From Pseudobutyrivibrio xylanivorans DSM 14809 (GTDB lineage: Bacteria > Bacillota > Clostridia > Lachnospirales > Lachnospiraceae): 64,000 bases of DNA. Below are positions 34,895-44,119 of the stretch, in pieces; position 1 is the stretch's first letter; each line of letters begins with the position of its first letter. The translations under genes and the position numbers were made by a program. Where the stretch lies: contig NZ_FQYQ01000017.1 of assembly GCF_900141825.1 (NCBI RefSeq), positions 1-64,000 on the forward strand, written 5' to 3'. Below the pieces are notes generated by a model. It was given only the letters and a program-made list of their open reading frames with translations. It ran no database searches and had not been told where the DNA came from.

Positions 34895-35818
34895 ATGAAT
34901 AAAAAACAGAATACAAGAGGGTTCTCTACCCAAATTAGAAAAATATATGTTAAGGAGGATAATACCCTTAACAGGTTCGCCCTGTTCTTATCAGGGCTTG
35001 CAATTGCTTTAGTCGTTCTTTTGCTTATTAACTTTAAGAGTCTTATGCACTATTCAGGACTTGCCAAAGCATCTGAGCTTTCCACTTCAGAATCTATTCA
35101 GGAAATCTATGATTATATCGATTCCCTTAACGGTTTCACAGATGATCAGCGCAATGTCCTAAATTCTATTATCAGCGATTACTTTAACAGCTGCAGCACC
35201 GCTTCAGAGGAAGACTTGCTAGTTGTTTATGATTTAATCAACGCTAAATACCAGACAAACAATAGTCAAATTTCAGAAATCAGAAGTGACCTTGAAAGCA
35301 AATTCTCTTCAGCCTCATCAAGTGATTATGAGCATTATAATGAGTTACTCAGACTTGTAGATGAGCTTACTAACACAGTTTCTGCTAACAAAACTACAGA
35401 AAAGCATGATAAGGAAGATTTAGCTGGAGACATAAGCCGAAATCATGAAGAAGCTTTAAAGAACAAAGAAGAGTTAACTCAGGACATCAATCTTACTCGT
35501 GAGGAGGCTGCAAAGAATAAAGAAGAGTTGACTCAGGACATCAATCTCACTCGTGAGGAGGCTGTAAAGAATAAGGAAGAGTTAACTCAGGCTCTTAAGG
35601 ATGCTCAGTCTGTTGCTGATGAAAGTGATAAGAAAATCATACAGGCACTTTCTGATTTCCAGGATGCATCAAATGATAGTACTCAAAAGATTTGGAATGC
35701 AATCAACGTGTTGAACGAACGTACAACTGATCAAAACGGTCAATATGAGTTTGACTTTGGTTTTCAGGACGGTTGCTATGGTTACTACGTAGACGGCAAA
35801 GACTTTAAGAGATTCTAG
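34895..35818 (+). CDS. membrane-anchored coiled-coil protein with tandem repeats
   Basis: The 307-residue protein belongs to no family I recognise. A short basic cytoplasmic N-terminus is followed by one membrane helix (about residues 28-48, FALFLSGLAIALVVLLLINF) and an extracellular Ser/Asp-rich helical region. About three copies of an 18-residue repeat (KEELTQDINLTREEAAKN, residues about 173-230) are predicted to form a coiled coil. The last 20 residues form a Gly/Tyr-rich module (FGFQDGCYGYYVDGKDFKRF). AAGGAG precedes the ATG. It is the first gene of the operon, and a stalk or scaffold role is a guess. Confidence 0.8.
   Translation: MNKKQNTRGFSTQIRKIYVKEDNTLNRFALFLSGLAIALVVLLLINFKSLMHYSGLAKASELSTSESIQEIYDYIDSLNGFTDDQRNVLNSIISDYFNSCSTASEEDLLVVYDLINAKYQTNNSQISEIRSDLESKFSSASSSDYEHYNELLRLVDELTNTVSANKTTEKHDKEDLAGDISRNHEEALKNKEELTQDINLTREEAAKNKEELTQDINLTREEAVKNKEELTQALKDAQSVADESDKKIIQALSDFQDASNDSTQKIWNAINVLNERTTDQNGQYEFDFGFQDGCYGYYVDGKDFKRF
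35459..35590 (+). repeat. 54-nt in-frame tandem repeat
   Basis: Two nearly identical 54-nt units (35459-35512 and 35513-35566) and a partial third to about 35590, each encoding KNKEELTQDINLTREEA plus one variable residue. A degenerate earlier unit is seen just upstream. Few differences between units suggest recent duplication. Confidence 0.85.
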
Positions 35819-35828
35819 GAGGTAGAAA

Positions 35829-36506
35829 ATGAAATTCAACAAAAAGCTTTTAACAATATCTGTTATTTTCTCCATGCTCGTTTTAAGAAATCCACTTACA
35901 GTTTTTGCTGAGGAGGATGCACCAGAGGATGTTATGGAGGAAGTAGTCACAGATGCTATGGATGAGGCTATTACTGAAGATAATAGTGATGAAAATGACA
36001 TTATAGAAGATACTAACATTTCTGAAGAACTGTTAGATGAGACAGAATCATCTCTTGAGGGAACCGATGATGAAGAAATCATAGAAAAAATTGAAGAAGA
36101 AATAATCGAAGAAGATGAGGATGACGAAGAAGACGAGCATGAACCAAGAGAAGCTTCTATCTCCATCAGAGGTTTTGTCCCAACAATTGTTGTAACTTCC
36201 GAAGGATATCTCTCTGAGAAATACTGTCTTTGTTATGAGTCATCATTTAATGCTTATGATGAGCTAAACATAAATGAGGCTATCACTCTTCTAATCGATT
36301 CTGATAATAAGTTTTCCAATGCAGAAAAATCAGCTCTAAACTCACTAAATATTTCTGGAATTTGCCCAGAGGATTTATCCATAGATGTTTATTATAACCA
36401 GAACGAATCTGAGGTTAACAAAATCAACGCCAACTATACTTTAGTAGATGATGATGAAAATGAAACCAAGATGAATGTTACTCTTTACGAAAAGGATATT
36501 AAATAA
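35829..36506 (+). CDS. acidic exported protein
   Basis: The 225-residue protein has a signal peptide (MKFNKKLLTISVIFSMLVLR to about residue 28, cleavage near VFAEE), then a very acidic low-complexity region of about 80 residues full of Glu, Asp and Ile, followed by a folded domain of about 110 residues starting near SISIRGFVPTIVVTSEGYLS. No enzymatic motif or anchor was recognised. AGGAGGT overlaps the stop codon of the preceding gene, and its own stop overlaps the next start (TAATG), so the three genes are translated together. The acidic region resembles flexible wall-spanning linkers. Confidence 0.82.
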   Translation: MKFNKKLLTISVIFSMLVLRNPLTVFAEEDAPEDVMEEVVTDAMDEAITEDNSDENDIIEDTNISEELLDETESSLEGTDDEEIIEKIEEEIIEEDEDDEEDEHEPREASISIRGFVPTIVVTSEGYLSEKYCLCYESSFNAYDELNINEAITLLIDSDNKFSNAEKSALNSLNISGICPEDLSIDVYYNQNESEVNKINANYTLVDDDENETKMNVTLYEKDIK

Positions 36507-38932
36507 TGAATTTTAAAACCAATAGATTAAAAAGATTGTATAGGCAGGTCATTTCCCTGGCCGTGGCAGTTGCCTTTGTTGTACCTTTCAACACAAATGT
36601 AGCCAATGCATCAGAATTATCCACAATTCACAAACCAAGCTCTGAAAAAATCTTTATTCCATTCCGAAATGAAATCCCTCATTATCTTTCACTTAACTCA
36701 AGTCAGCAAAGCGAAGTAGTAAAAATGCTTTGGGAAAAGATTTTTACAGAAGAAGCAAAATGGAATGCAAACGCAGAAGGATTCTCATCATGGGTAAAAA
36801 AATATGATGATTATTATTCCAGCAATGATGGTACTCTTAAGCTTCTTTCGGCAGGAGTACAGAATAGTCGCATAACAGGTTCAACTGGAGATTTCGAAGC
36901 CTACTTCGGAAATACGATAAAAAATAATCCTGAGTTCCTTGGAGAAATCTTTGGTCTTTCAGGTGAAGCTACTAATGACGCTGTTAAAAACGCAGTTTGT
37001 AATCAGCTTTCTAATCCCGACAAATACAAAATCTTTGCTGAGAAAATCGCAGTTCTTACAGCCGACAAAACTTATATCGGTACAGGAAAAGGAACCATCG
37101 ACAATACTTTAAAAAATGGTTCTTATAAGGGTATCTCATACGATTTGTACGTTCTTACAACTCTCGCTTCCCTTTATGAAGGTGATGGTAATGAAAGTAT
37201 CTTGTCACCTGAACAGGTTGCATGGCTCAAATCTTATCAGCAGTATCTTTACAATGATTACGTTACAAAAGGCAATTCTTCATTGGCAAAGAAATATGCC
37301 CCTATTTATGACTTGATTGCCCGTTCTACTTACGCTGCTAATAATGCAAGTGGTAAGGGCCAGGAATTTTTCAATTATGTTGTAAGCACTCATAAAGGTG
37401 TGGGTGCATGGCTCAATATGAATAACAATATTAATATCTCAGGTTTGGATACCTTTGACGATGTTTCCACTATCTTTTCTGTTGCTGATGGATGGTGTTG
37501 TGGTCGTGAATCTGAAAATGTTTGCGGCAACCATCAGAAATGTATTTCAAATGGTACTGAAACAGAGCGCATGGCATATCTCTTGTATAAAAATAGTACT
37601 GCCATGAATTTCATTAATGGATGTACCGAACTGAACAATTTGATTAATGATACAAATGGAGAATATGGTTATGCAACACGCTACGCAGCAAAGCACTCTG
37701 GAAAAAACCAATCTGGAAAATTCCGCCAAGCATTTTCCTGCGGTAGTGGATACTACGGAAAAAGTGAGACCACAAGAGATTATGGTGAGAGCGGAAATGG
37801 TGACGTAATAGCATACCATACTGGAACTGCCACATTCCCTATAGGTAGGCTTGCACTTATTGATTCAGCACAATATGTCTATGTAGATGGAATCGTATCC
37901 CCTGACACCGGAGGATGGTATACTAACAGACTTGTAAATTGGTCAGTTACTGTAAACGGAAAGCCAATTGCCACAAATGAAAATCAGTCTCGTGTACAAG
38001 CCACCTTTACTGATGAAGGCTTGCAATTTTATATTAGTGGATTATCTGACAAGGAAAGAGCTTCGGCACAAATAAATATAACAGCGGAATCCTATATGAA
38101 CTATGGATTAAACTATCCAAAGGGGTCACCATGGCGTTCATTCACTTCCACTGCCGAGGTAAATATCGCGGGAACAGTATATCTGGAAGGTCGCTATCCT
38201 GATTGCATAACTAATGGTCATAGCTATACAGCCTCTGAAAAGAATGACACAATTATTTGGTCTAAAGACTATTCTCAGGTCACTTTTAAACCTTATTGTA
38301 CAAAGGCGGCTTCTCACAAAGTAACACCTATAACAGTAAAATCAGAAGTGACAACCGAGGGCAACTATCTTGTATATACCGCTTATTGCCCATACTTAGA
38401 TAGTACAACCACAAAACGAGTTTCAAAAACAAATGGCAACACATCTGAGACATTTGCACTTAACTCTTCCAATACTTCGGGAGTACTTTATAATAGTGCA
38501 TCTGGCTCTGAAAGAATTTGGCCTGCAGGTTCACTTTCTAATGCTACATACAAATCAGCTGGAACCAGTCTTTCAGCTACCGTCCTTCCAGGCGTAATCA
38601 AATCTGGAACTAAATCCGTCACAGTAGATATGGAATTTGCAGATGAATTGTCTGCGCTCGTTATCCAGGTTCTATCTTCAACAGGTGAGGAATTAGGCCG
38701 CAACGCACCAAATTTAGTTAGTAATGCAAATGACATGGGCGATTGCCATTATACAAATACATTCACTGTTTATCTAAAAACCGGAGTAACTGATAAAGAT
38801 TTAAAGAATTGTAGAATGGTTATTTCCGCAAGAGCAATCACTAGAAACTGGACACCACTAAAGCATCCTTACGCAGCCATAGATGATGCCTTTGCATATA
38901 TAAAAATCAACAGCTTCACCGCCCAATACTAG
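36506..38932 (+). CDS. large secreted protein of unknown function
   Basis: The 808-residue product has a signal peptide (basic MNFKTNRLKRLYR, then VISLAVAVAFVVPF, cleavage near ANASE). The N-terminal half looks helical and soluble. A Cys-rich patch near residue 330 (DGWCCGRESENVCGNHQKC) suggests disulfides or metal binding. The C-terminal half is beta-rich and Thr/Ser-rich, like adhesin or immunoglobulin-like domains (WSVTVNGKPIATNENQSR). No LPXTG sorting signal or C-terminal anchor is visible. It is the last gene of the coupled three-gene operon, and an adhesin or surface-fibre role is plausible but unproven. Confidence 0.82.
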   Translation: MNFKTNRLKRLYRQVISLAVAVAFVVPFNTNVANASELSTIHKPSSEKIFIPFRNEIPHYLSLNSSQQSEVVKMLWEKIFTEEAKWNANAEGFSSWVKKYDDYYSSNDGTLKLLSAGVQNSRITGSTGDFEAYFGNTIKNNPEFLGEIFGLSGEATNDAVKNAVCNQLSNPDKYKIFAEKIAVLTADKTYIGTGKGTIDNTLKNGSYKGISYDLYVLTTLASLYEGDGNESILSPEQVAWLKSYQQYLYNDYVTKGNSSLAKKYAPIYDLIARSTYAANNASGKGQEFFNYVVSTHKGVGAWLNMNNNINISGLDTFDDVSTIFSVADGWCCGRESENVCGNHQKCISNGTETERMAYLLYKNSTAMNFINGCTELNNLINDTNGEYGYATRYAAKHSGKNQSGKFRQAFSCGSGYYGKSETTRDYGESGNGDVIAYHTGTATFPIGRLALIDSAQYVYVDGIVSPDTGGWYTNRLVNWSVTVNGKPIATNENQSRVQATFTDEGLQFYISGLSDKERASAQINITAESYMNYGLNYPKGSPWRSFTSTAEVNIAGTVYLEGRYPDCITNGHSYTASEKNDTIIWSKDYSQVTFKPYCTKAASHKVTPITVKSEVTTEGNYLVYTAYCPYLDSTTTKRVSKTNGNTSETFALNSSNTSGVLYNSASGSERIWPAGSLSNATYKSAGTSLSATVLPGVIKSGTKSVTVDMEFADELSALVIQVLSSTGEELGRNAPNLVSNANDMGDCHYTNTFTVYLKTGVTDKDLKNCRMVISARAITRNWTPLKHPYAAIDDAFAYIKINSFTAQY

Positions 38933-38933
38933 A

Positions 38934-38962
38934 AAAAGCACCTCACTGTGAGGTGCTTTTTT
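38934..38962. terminator. bidirectional terminator between surface operon and polysaccharide locus
   Basis: Perfect stem AAAAAGCACCTCAC / GTGAGGTGCTTTTT with a minimal loop; A and T runs on both sides allow it to stop both convergent transcripts. Confidence 0.9.
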
Positions 38963-38968
38963 CGTTCT

Positions 38969-39763
38969 CTAAATCAATCCAAAATGCTTAAGCGCATTAT
39001 AAATTCCATCTTTATCAAAATCAGTAGTGACATAATCTGCAACTTCCTTCGCCCTGTCTGTACCATTTCCCATGGCAATTCCAACATGAGCCGCCTGAAG
39101 CATATCAAGATCGTTTTCACTATCTCCAATAGCGTATGTATTGGCTAAATCAATTCCTACAAGTTCGCAAGCCTTAATCATACCGGTCGCTTTATTGTGT
39201 CCCACTGGAACAAGCTCACAAACATTTTCATTATGTTCAATAACCTGATAATGGCTGGAGAGCTTGTCAAAACACTCAAGCCTCTTATCTGCTTCCACCT
39301 CAGTAGCGCATGACATTTTATTAATAACCCAGTCACCATAATAATCGCCACCTACTGGAACAAGATTCTCTCCAACATCGCGACGAAGAACATTGCCAAA
39401 TGGATCATCAATACCGAACTCATCATCATCCATGTAAATGTACTTTGGACCTTCGAGGATTGGTCTAAAACCGTAATCACGAATTAACTCTACAGTATGC
39501 TTTACAACATCCTTATCAATAATGTTCTGATAGATAATCTTTCCGTCTATCTCAATGTGACATCCACAAGAACAAACGATTCCATCAAAGCCAAGTCCAA
39601 GCAAATCTGGATCATTAATAAAAGCACGGGCTCTACCACTACAAATAAAAGCCAGATGCCCGTTCTCTCTGAGCTTTTTTATTGCTACCTTAGCACTTTC
39701 TGGAATAAATTTATCATAATCCCAAATTGTACCATCTATATCAAAAAATACTGCTGATTTCAT
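38969..39763 (-). CDS. HAD superfamily (Cof-type) phosphatase
   Basis: The 264-residue hydrolase has the HAD nucleophile motif FFDIDGTIWDYDKF at residues 6-19, motif II ICSGRAR, a Lys in the middle region and motif IV GDSENDLDMLQAAHVG near the C-terminus. The C2-type cap between motifs II and III fits Cof-like sugar or nucleotide phosphatases. The substrate is unknown. It is the last gene of the polysaccharide locus, one base after the truncated glycosyltransferase-like gene, so it may dephosphorylate a sugar phosphate. Confidence 0.92.
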   Translation of the reverse strand: MKSAVFFDIDGTIWDYDKFIPESAKVAIKKLRENGHLAFICSGRARAFINDPDLLGLGFDGIVCSCGCHIEIDGKIIYQNIIDKDVVKHTVELIRDYGFRPILEGPKYIYMDDDEFGIDDPFGNVLRRDVGENLVPVGGDYYGDWVINKMSCATEVEADKRLECFDKLSSHYQVIEHNENVCELVPVGHNKATGMIKACELVGIDLANTYAIGDSENDLDMLQAAHVGIAMGNGTDRAKEVADYVTTDFDKDGIYNALKHFGLI

Positions 39764-39764
39764 G

Positions 39765-40628
39765 CTAATCCTTTTTTGTCAACTTTCTAAATAACTTTGT
39801 TTCGAGACGCTCTGCTCTGGTTACAAATGAAACCTGAGTATCACGTATCGTAATTACGTAGTGACCACTAATCTCATCGATTTCCTGCTCCACGTAGTTC
39901 ATTATGCTCTCTTCAAGACTGCGGTGAGCAATAATATTATGCTTAAGTAAAAGGTTGATTACATGTGTCTCAACTCCTGCATCTGCAACCTCAATAAAAG
40001 CCTCATCAATCTTTTTATCTGCAATAAATTCCTCAAGCTTATCAAGACCTATTAATGAATCAAAGTGATCGATATAGTCTGTAACACCTTCGTTATTCAT
40101 TGCCACACCAACAATTTCATAATCATTCTCAAAGGATCCCTTAAGAACTCTTCTGATAACCTCCTGCGAATGATTACTATCACAAACGATTATCAGTTTT
40201 GGGCAAAGTGCGGAATGGAATCTGCTAAATCTGATAAAGCATTTTAATGCACTACGCTCAAATAATAAACAGATATAGCAAACAACAAATGCTGCACCAT
40301 ATACGCTTCGAGAAAAGTTCTGGGCGCTCTTGATACCATAAAGAACTACTGTAAAGAAAGCCCAGCTAACAAAAACCTGTGCAAGTAGCGTCTGGCATTC
40401 CTTGAAAAAGCTTCGCTTGATTACACCTGACAGGTTTTTACTTATAATCAGTGTTAGAAAATATACGGCTGATAAAACAACACCATAGTCAAAGAACAGT
40501 TCTCCATGATGAACCGGTCTGGCCAAGTATCTGAACTGAACAACAGCAATATACCCGATGATAAGCGCAACCATATCTAGAATTATAAAGTCAGCATGCT
40601 TTTTCATGTATAACAATATTTTTTTCAT
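39765..40628 (-). CDS. polyprenyl-glycosylphosphotransferase-like membrane protein lacking the catalytic domain
   Basis: The 287-residue protein has four or five N-terminal membrane helices and a CoA-binding-like (Rossmann) domain around PKLIIVCDSNHSQEVIRRVL and IGLDKLEEFIADKKIDEAFI, the same architecture as the first 280 residues of the full-length enzyme at 42686-44107. It ends at AERLETKLFRKLTKKD, exactly where the catalytic domain should begin. Upstream genes are tightly spaced and the reading frame is intact, so it is probably a genuine regulatory paralogue rather than decay. Confidence 0.82.
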   Translation of the reverse strand: MKKILLYMKKHADFIILDMVALIIGYIAVVQFRYLARPVHHGELFFDYGVVLSAVYFLTLIISKNLSGVIKRSFFKECQTLLAQVFVSWAFFTVVLYGIKSAQNFSRSVYGAAFVVCYICLLFERSALKCFIRFSRFHSALCPKLIIVCDSNHSQEVIRRVLKGSFENDYEIVGVAMNNEGVTDYIDHFDSLIGLDKLEEFIADKKIDEAFIEVADAGVETHVINLLLKHNIIAHRSLEESIMNYVEQEIDEISGHYVITIRDTQVSFVTRAERLETKLFRKLTKKD

Positions 40629-40637
40629 TTTATTCTC

Positions 40638-41600
40638 CTAAACCCAAAGACGGAACCATAGATTATGGTGTGCTCTGGTAAAATTATTTTTTGAATAAAA
40701 ACTCATACGTTTTAACTTCCCCTTCTCTCCTATTTTAGAAAAACGGAGAAGAACATTCTTTTTGTCCTTTGGTAGCCAATCTGCTTTTGCAATTTCCCCA
40801 GCAAATTCCCTGGACTCATTTACAAATGCTTTCTTCTTTTCAAATAAACTTCCTTGTTTAAAATCTTCTAAATTTCTGGAAGCTTTTTCAGATTCTGTCT
40901 CTGTTGTGGCGCCCATAGTGTTAAAGCCTGTCTGTCTATAATATGCCAAAGGCTCATCAATAGCAACTACCTGTCCCATAATTGCAGCTGTTTCCAGAAC
41001 CAAAACATCATGCATAGGAATCTTTTTCATATCCAGTTGTGGAACTAACTGTACCACCAAATCCCTAAGCTGACGATTGAAACACATAGTGCATCCCGCC
41101 GCCGGATTATCGATAAGAATCTGAGTATAAGCTGTGTTGTCCGGCATTCTTCCAATGTATCTGATGAAAGAATCCGAAAGAACATTGAGTTCCTCATCTA
41201 CAACTTTCATATCTGTGAACACGCACACCGGCTGAATTTCATCACCTTCGTGATGAAAAGCTCCCTCCGCAGCTGTAAGCTCATCTATAGAATGTTGAAG
41301 CTTCTCAGGGAACCAGACATCATCCTGATCACAAAATAGATAATAATCCGCCTCAACTCTGCCCAACATCCATAGAAAATTCTCTTTGGCCCCACCACAG
41401 GAATGACCATAAAAAATCTCCATCCTGTCAGGGTATTTATCTCGATATTCATTTATTATCTCTACTGTACCATCAGTAGAACCATCATCATGAACTGCCA
41501 GTCGAAAATCCTGATTGGTCTGTTCAAAAAGACTATCTAGCTGCTGCCTTATGAAACGTTCGCCGTTGTAGGTAGCAAGAAGTATCACTATATCTTTCAT
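40638..41600 (-). CDS. family 2 glycosyltransferase, rhamnosyltransferase-like
   Basis: The 320-residue cytoplasmic enzyme has an N-terminal GT-A fold with LLATYNGERFIRQQLDSL, the nucleotide-binding DDGSTDGT and the metal-binding DQDD in YLFCDQDDVWFPEKL near residue 92. It resembles RfbF-type rhamnosyltransferases. It should add a sugar from an NDP-sugar to a lipid-linked or growing glycan. It overlaps the upstream glycosyltransferase by one base (TAATG). The C-terminus is basic (FYSKNNFTRAHHNLWFRLWV). Confidence 0.9.
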   Translation of the reverse strand: MKDIVILLATYNGERFIRQQLDSLFEQTNQDFRLAVHDDGSTDGTVEIINEYRDKYPDRMEIFYGHSCGGAKENFLWMLGRVEADYYLFCDQDDVWFPEKLQHSIDELTAAEGAFHHEGDEIQPVCVFTDMKVVDEELNVLSDSFIRYIGRMPDNTAYTQILIDNPAAGCTMCFNRQLRDLVVQLVPQLDMKKIPMHDVLVLETAAIMGQVVAIDEPLAYYRQTGFNTMGATTETESEKASRNLEDFKQGSLFEKKKAFVNESREFAGEIAKADWLPKDKKNVLLRFSKIGEKGKLKRMSFYSKNNFTRAHHNLWFRLWV

Positions 41601-42484
41601 TATCTGTTAAACCCGTATCCAGTTCCTGTCTTCTTCTTGAACTTAATGTTATCAATGAACAGGCTAAGATTAGCCAATGAACATGTAATCTTCCCGAATG
41701 TATTGCTAGCTCTAAACTGATTCTTATAACTTATCATCTCATGAAGAGTAAAAATATCTTCCTGCTTAAAATACTCACAGTCATGTAATAAATCGATAAA
41801 ATCAAAAACAGATTCATCTGTGACAGTAGTATCAGCTGATAAGTTAGCTGCTGTATATTTATGAACATATAGTGGCTCATCATAATAATGGAACTTTAAT
41901 CCCTTTGCCAGCATCAACAACCAGAGAAAATAATCATCTGCACCATTCTTTGTCATAATATGTTCTTTCCAAAATTCTGGAATAGACGCCTTCTTTATAA
42001 GGCACTGTCCTGGAGAAATAATCTGAATTCCAATTCGTAAATACGTAGTTAAGTCTCCAACCAAAGCCTTATGTGCAGCATTGCGGTACCACAATAACTG
42101 GCTCCCATCTGACTGCTCTAAAGATGCATTGCTAACCTCCACATCAGCTTTAGATGTAACTGCTGACTTTAAAAGCTTAACAAGAGCATCATCAGTAATG
42201 ATGTCATCCTGATCTAAAAACATGATGTATTCACCAGTAGCTTCTGCTAACCCTGCCACCCGACTATAATGAATACCTTTGTTTTCTGGATTGGTTATTA
42301 CTCGTAGGAACTGACTCTCTGCTTCAGGAGCCTCCAACTTTTTCCAAGGACTGTCATTCACAAGAATCACTTCAAGCTCATGCCCCATTTTTGTGAGGGA
42401 CAATTCATTGGCAATAAGTGCATCCACCAATTTATCCATATATTTATCACCCTCATAAAATGGGGTAATTACTGAAATTTTCAT
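41600..42484 (-). CDS. family 2 glycosyltransferase
   Basis: The 294-residue enzyme has a GT-A fold: MKISVITPFYEGDKYMDKLV at the start, LVNDSPWKKLE (the nucleotide-binding Asp segment), KGIHYSRVAGLAEATGEY and the metal-binding FLDQDDIITDDAL near residue 95. It transfers a sugar from an NDP-sugar; donor and acceptor are unknown. GGAG about 9 nt upstream supports the ATG. It is the first gene of the four-gene sub-operon ending with the HAD phosphatase, separated from the sugar transferase by a hairpin at 42598-42613. Confidence 0.9.
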   Translation of the reverse strand: MKISVITPFYEGDKYMDKLVDALIANELSLTKMGHELEVILVNDSPWKKLEAPEAESQFLRVITNPENKGIHYSRVAGLAEATGEYIMFLDQDDIITDDALVKLLKSAVTSKADVEVSNASLEQSDGSQLLWYRNAAHKALVGDLTTYLRIGIQIISPGQCLIKKASIPEFWKEHIMTKNGADDYFLWLLMLAKGLKFHYYDEPLYVHKYTAANLSADTTVTDESVFDFIDLLHDCEYFKQEDIFTLHEMISYKNQFRASNTFGKITCSLANLSLFIDNIKFKKKTGTGYGFNR

Positions 42485-42597
42485 AATATATTACTCCAAA
42501 AAAAAGAAACTATTCAGCACCCATTCGCAAAATCACACTTTTAGTGTTTTCCTTTTGCTCATGTGTGTATCTCACCAAATAAATTAAAATATAAAAG

Positions 42598-42613
42598 AGA
42601 ATGCTAGCATTCT
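42598..42613. terminator. palindromic terminator after the glycosyl-1-phosphate transferase
   Basis: Perfect 16-nt palindrome AGAATGCTAGCATTCT flanked by TTTTTATA on the plus side and a T-rich run read leftward. It probably ends the UDP-sugar pyrophosphorylase/transferase transcript before the next glycosyltransferase gene. Confidence 0.6.
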
Positions 42614-42685
42614 TTTTATATTATAATTTACTTGGCTCCGAATAGTTTCATTATAACCTTTACGAGGTATATTTGTCCATTTAGT

Positions 42686-44107
42686 CTATTTAGAACCTGA
42701 GCCCTTTAAAACAACTGCAACTGTCTTAAAGATAATCTGTAAATCAAGGCCAAGTGACCAATTCTTGATATATTCCGTATCAAGAGCCACAACCTCTTCG
42801 AAATCAGTAATGTCGCTTCGGCCACTAACCTGCCACATTCCTGTAAGACCTGGACGGCTGGCAAGACGCGCTTTGTGATGAAGCTCGTACTGAACAAACT
42901 CGTTTTCTGTAGGTGGTCTTGTTCCTACTAATGACATATCTCCGATTAATACATTCCAAAACTGTGGAAGCTCATCAAGAGAATATTTTCTGATGAAATG
43001 ACCTGCTGGGAAGATACGAGGATCGTTCTCCATTTTGAACATGAGACCGTTCATCTCGTTCTGATCCATAAGGTCTTTCTTACGCTCTTCGGCATCTGTG
43101 TACATGCTTCGGAACTTGTAGAATTTGAACCGACGTCCATTCTTTCCTATACGTGTCTGTGAGAAGAATACAGGACCTGGTGCCTGAATCTTAATCACTG
43201 GAGCAAGGAAGATAAATGCTACTGCACACAGGAGCAATCCTACCAAACTTCCTAAGATATCCATCAAACGCTTGCAGAATGCCTCGCGGTTTGTAGCCAT
43301 ATGCATACTTGTAGTCATGGTGATGTAATCACCATAGTACTCGATTGTACGGTTCTTCATTAAGTGCTCTGTATGAATAAGAGAAATGTGAACTGTACAT
43401 CCCAAATCAGTAAGACGCTCAGCAAGAAGTTCCTCGCTGTATCTGTTCTTACCATCGATGAAAACCTCATCAACAACGTTTGTACGAATGTATTCAAATA
43501 CAGAATCACAATTACCAACAACAGGAACACCCTGGATTTTCTTGCCTACCCAATTCTTGTCGATAATAGCACAACCTACAACCTTATACTCTACATAATC
43601 TGAGCCAGCCAATTGGCTAAGGCAGTGATTAATTGTACTAGAATCTGCAATAACAAGCATTGTAGACTTTAAGCTGTCGTCATGCTTGCGCATACGAACG
43701 ATACGCTTGAAAATAATACGTGAAGCAAACATTATCAAAACCATAAGTACGAACCATAATGAAATAACAGTTCGTGAAATACGGTTTGAATATCTAAATG
43801 CATAGAGGAATATTAATATTCCACATAAATTGATAAAAGAATGAATTACAACCGCCTTTAATTCCTGCCACTTATTTCTATGAACAATACCTGTATATGG
43901 ATCTCTGAGTGCTGCATTTAAAATGCTTGCAAACACAATCATAATCAGGATATTTTCATAAATATACTCGTGTGGAATTACATTCCAAAAGAGTATTTTT
44001 TCGAAGCGGAAAAACAGGGCAATTATCAAAGCAACCAATGCTGAGAGTGTATCTAATAAAATTACATCCCAGTGTTTAGCCCAAAACTTTTTCTTTTTCT
44101 TGTACAT
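42686..44107 (-). CDS. undecaprenyl-phosphate glycosyl-1-phosphate transferase
   Basis: This enzyme starts repeat-unit synthesis by moving a sugar-1-phosphate from a UDP-sugar to undecaprenyl phosphate at the inner membrane. The 473-residue protein has four or five N-terminal helices, a Rossmann-like region (STMLVIADSSTINHCL) and another helix near residue 285. The catalytic bacterial transferase domain carries KRLMDILGSLVGLLL, TRIGKNGRRFKFYKFRSMYT (near 327), the conserved SLDELPQFWNVLIGDMSLVG, GTRPPTENEF (near 389) and RPGLTGMWQVSGRSDI. It follows the pyrophosphorylase by 12 nt, which may supply its donor. Confidence 0.94.
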   Translation of the reverse strand: MYKKKKKFWAKHWDVILLDTLSALVALIIALFFRFEKILFWNVIPHEYIYENILIMIVFASILNAALRDPYTGIVHRNKWQELKAVVIHSFINLCGILIFLYAFRYSNRISRTVISLWFVLMVLIMFASRIIFKRIVRMRKHDDSLKSTMLVIADSSTINHCLSQLAGSDYVEYKVVGCAIIDKNWVGKKIQGVPVVGNCDSVFEYIRTNVVDEVFIDGKNRYSEELLAERLTDLGCTVHISLIHTEHLMKNRTIEYYGDYITMTTSMHMATNREAFCKRLMDILGSLVGLLLCAVAFIFLAPVIKIQAPGPVFFSQTRIGKNGRRFKFYKFRSMYTDAEERKKDLMDQNEMNGLMFKMENDPRIFPAGHFIRKYSLDELPQFWNVLIGDMSLVGTRPPTENEFVQYELHHKARLASRPGLTGMWQVSGRSDITDFEEVVALDTEYIKNWSLGLDLQIIFKTVAVVLKGSGSK

Positions 44108-44119
44108 TAACCCTACCCT

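Noticed and set aside
35669-36166. Minus-strand frame of 165 codons, Ser-rich, opposite the acidic exported protein
   Set aside because: It is the antisense of a Glu/Asp-rich coding region, which always yields Ser-rich frames; no ribosome site or signal, while the sense gene fits its operon.
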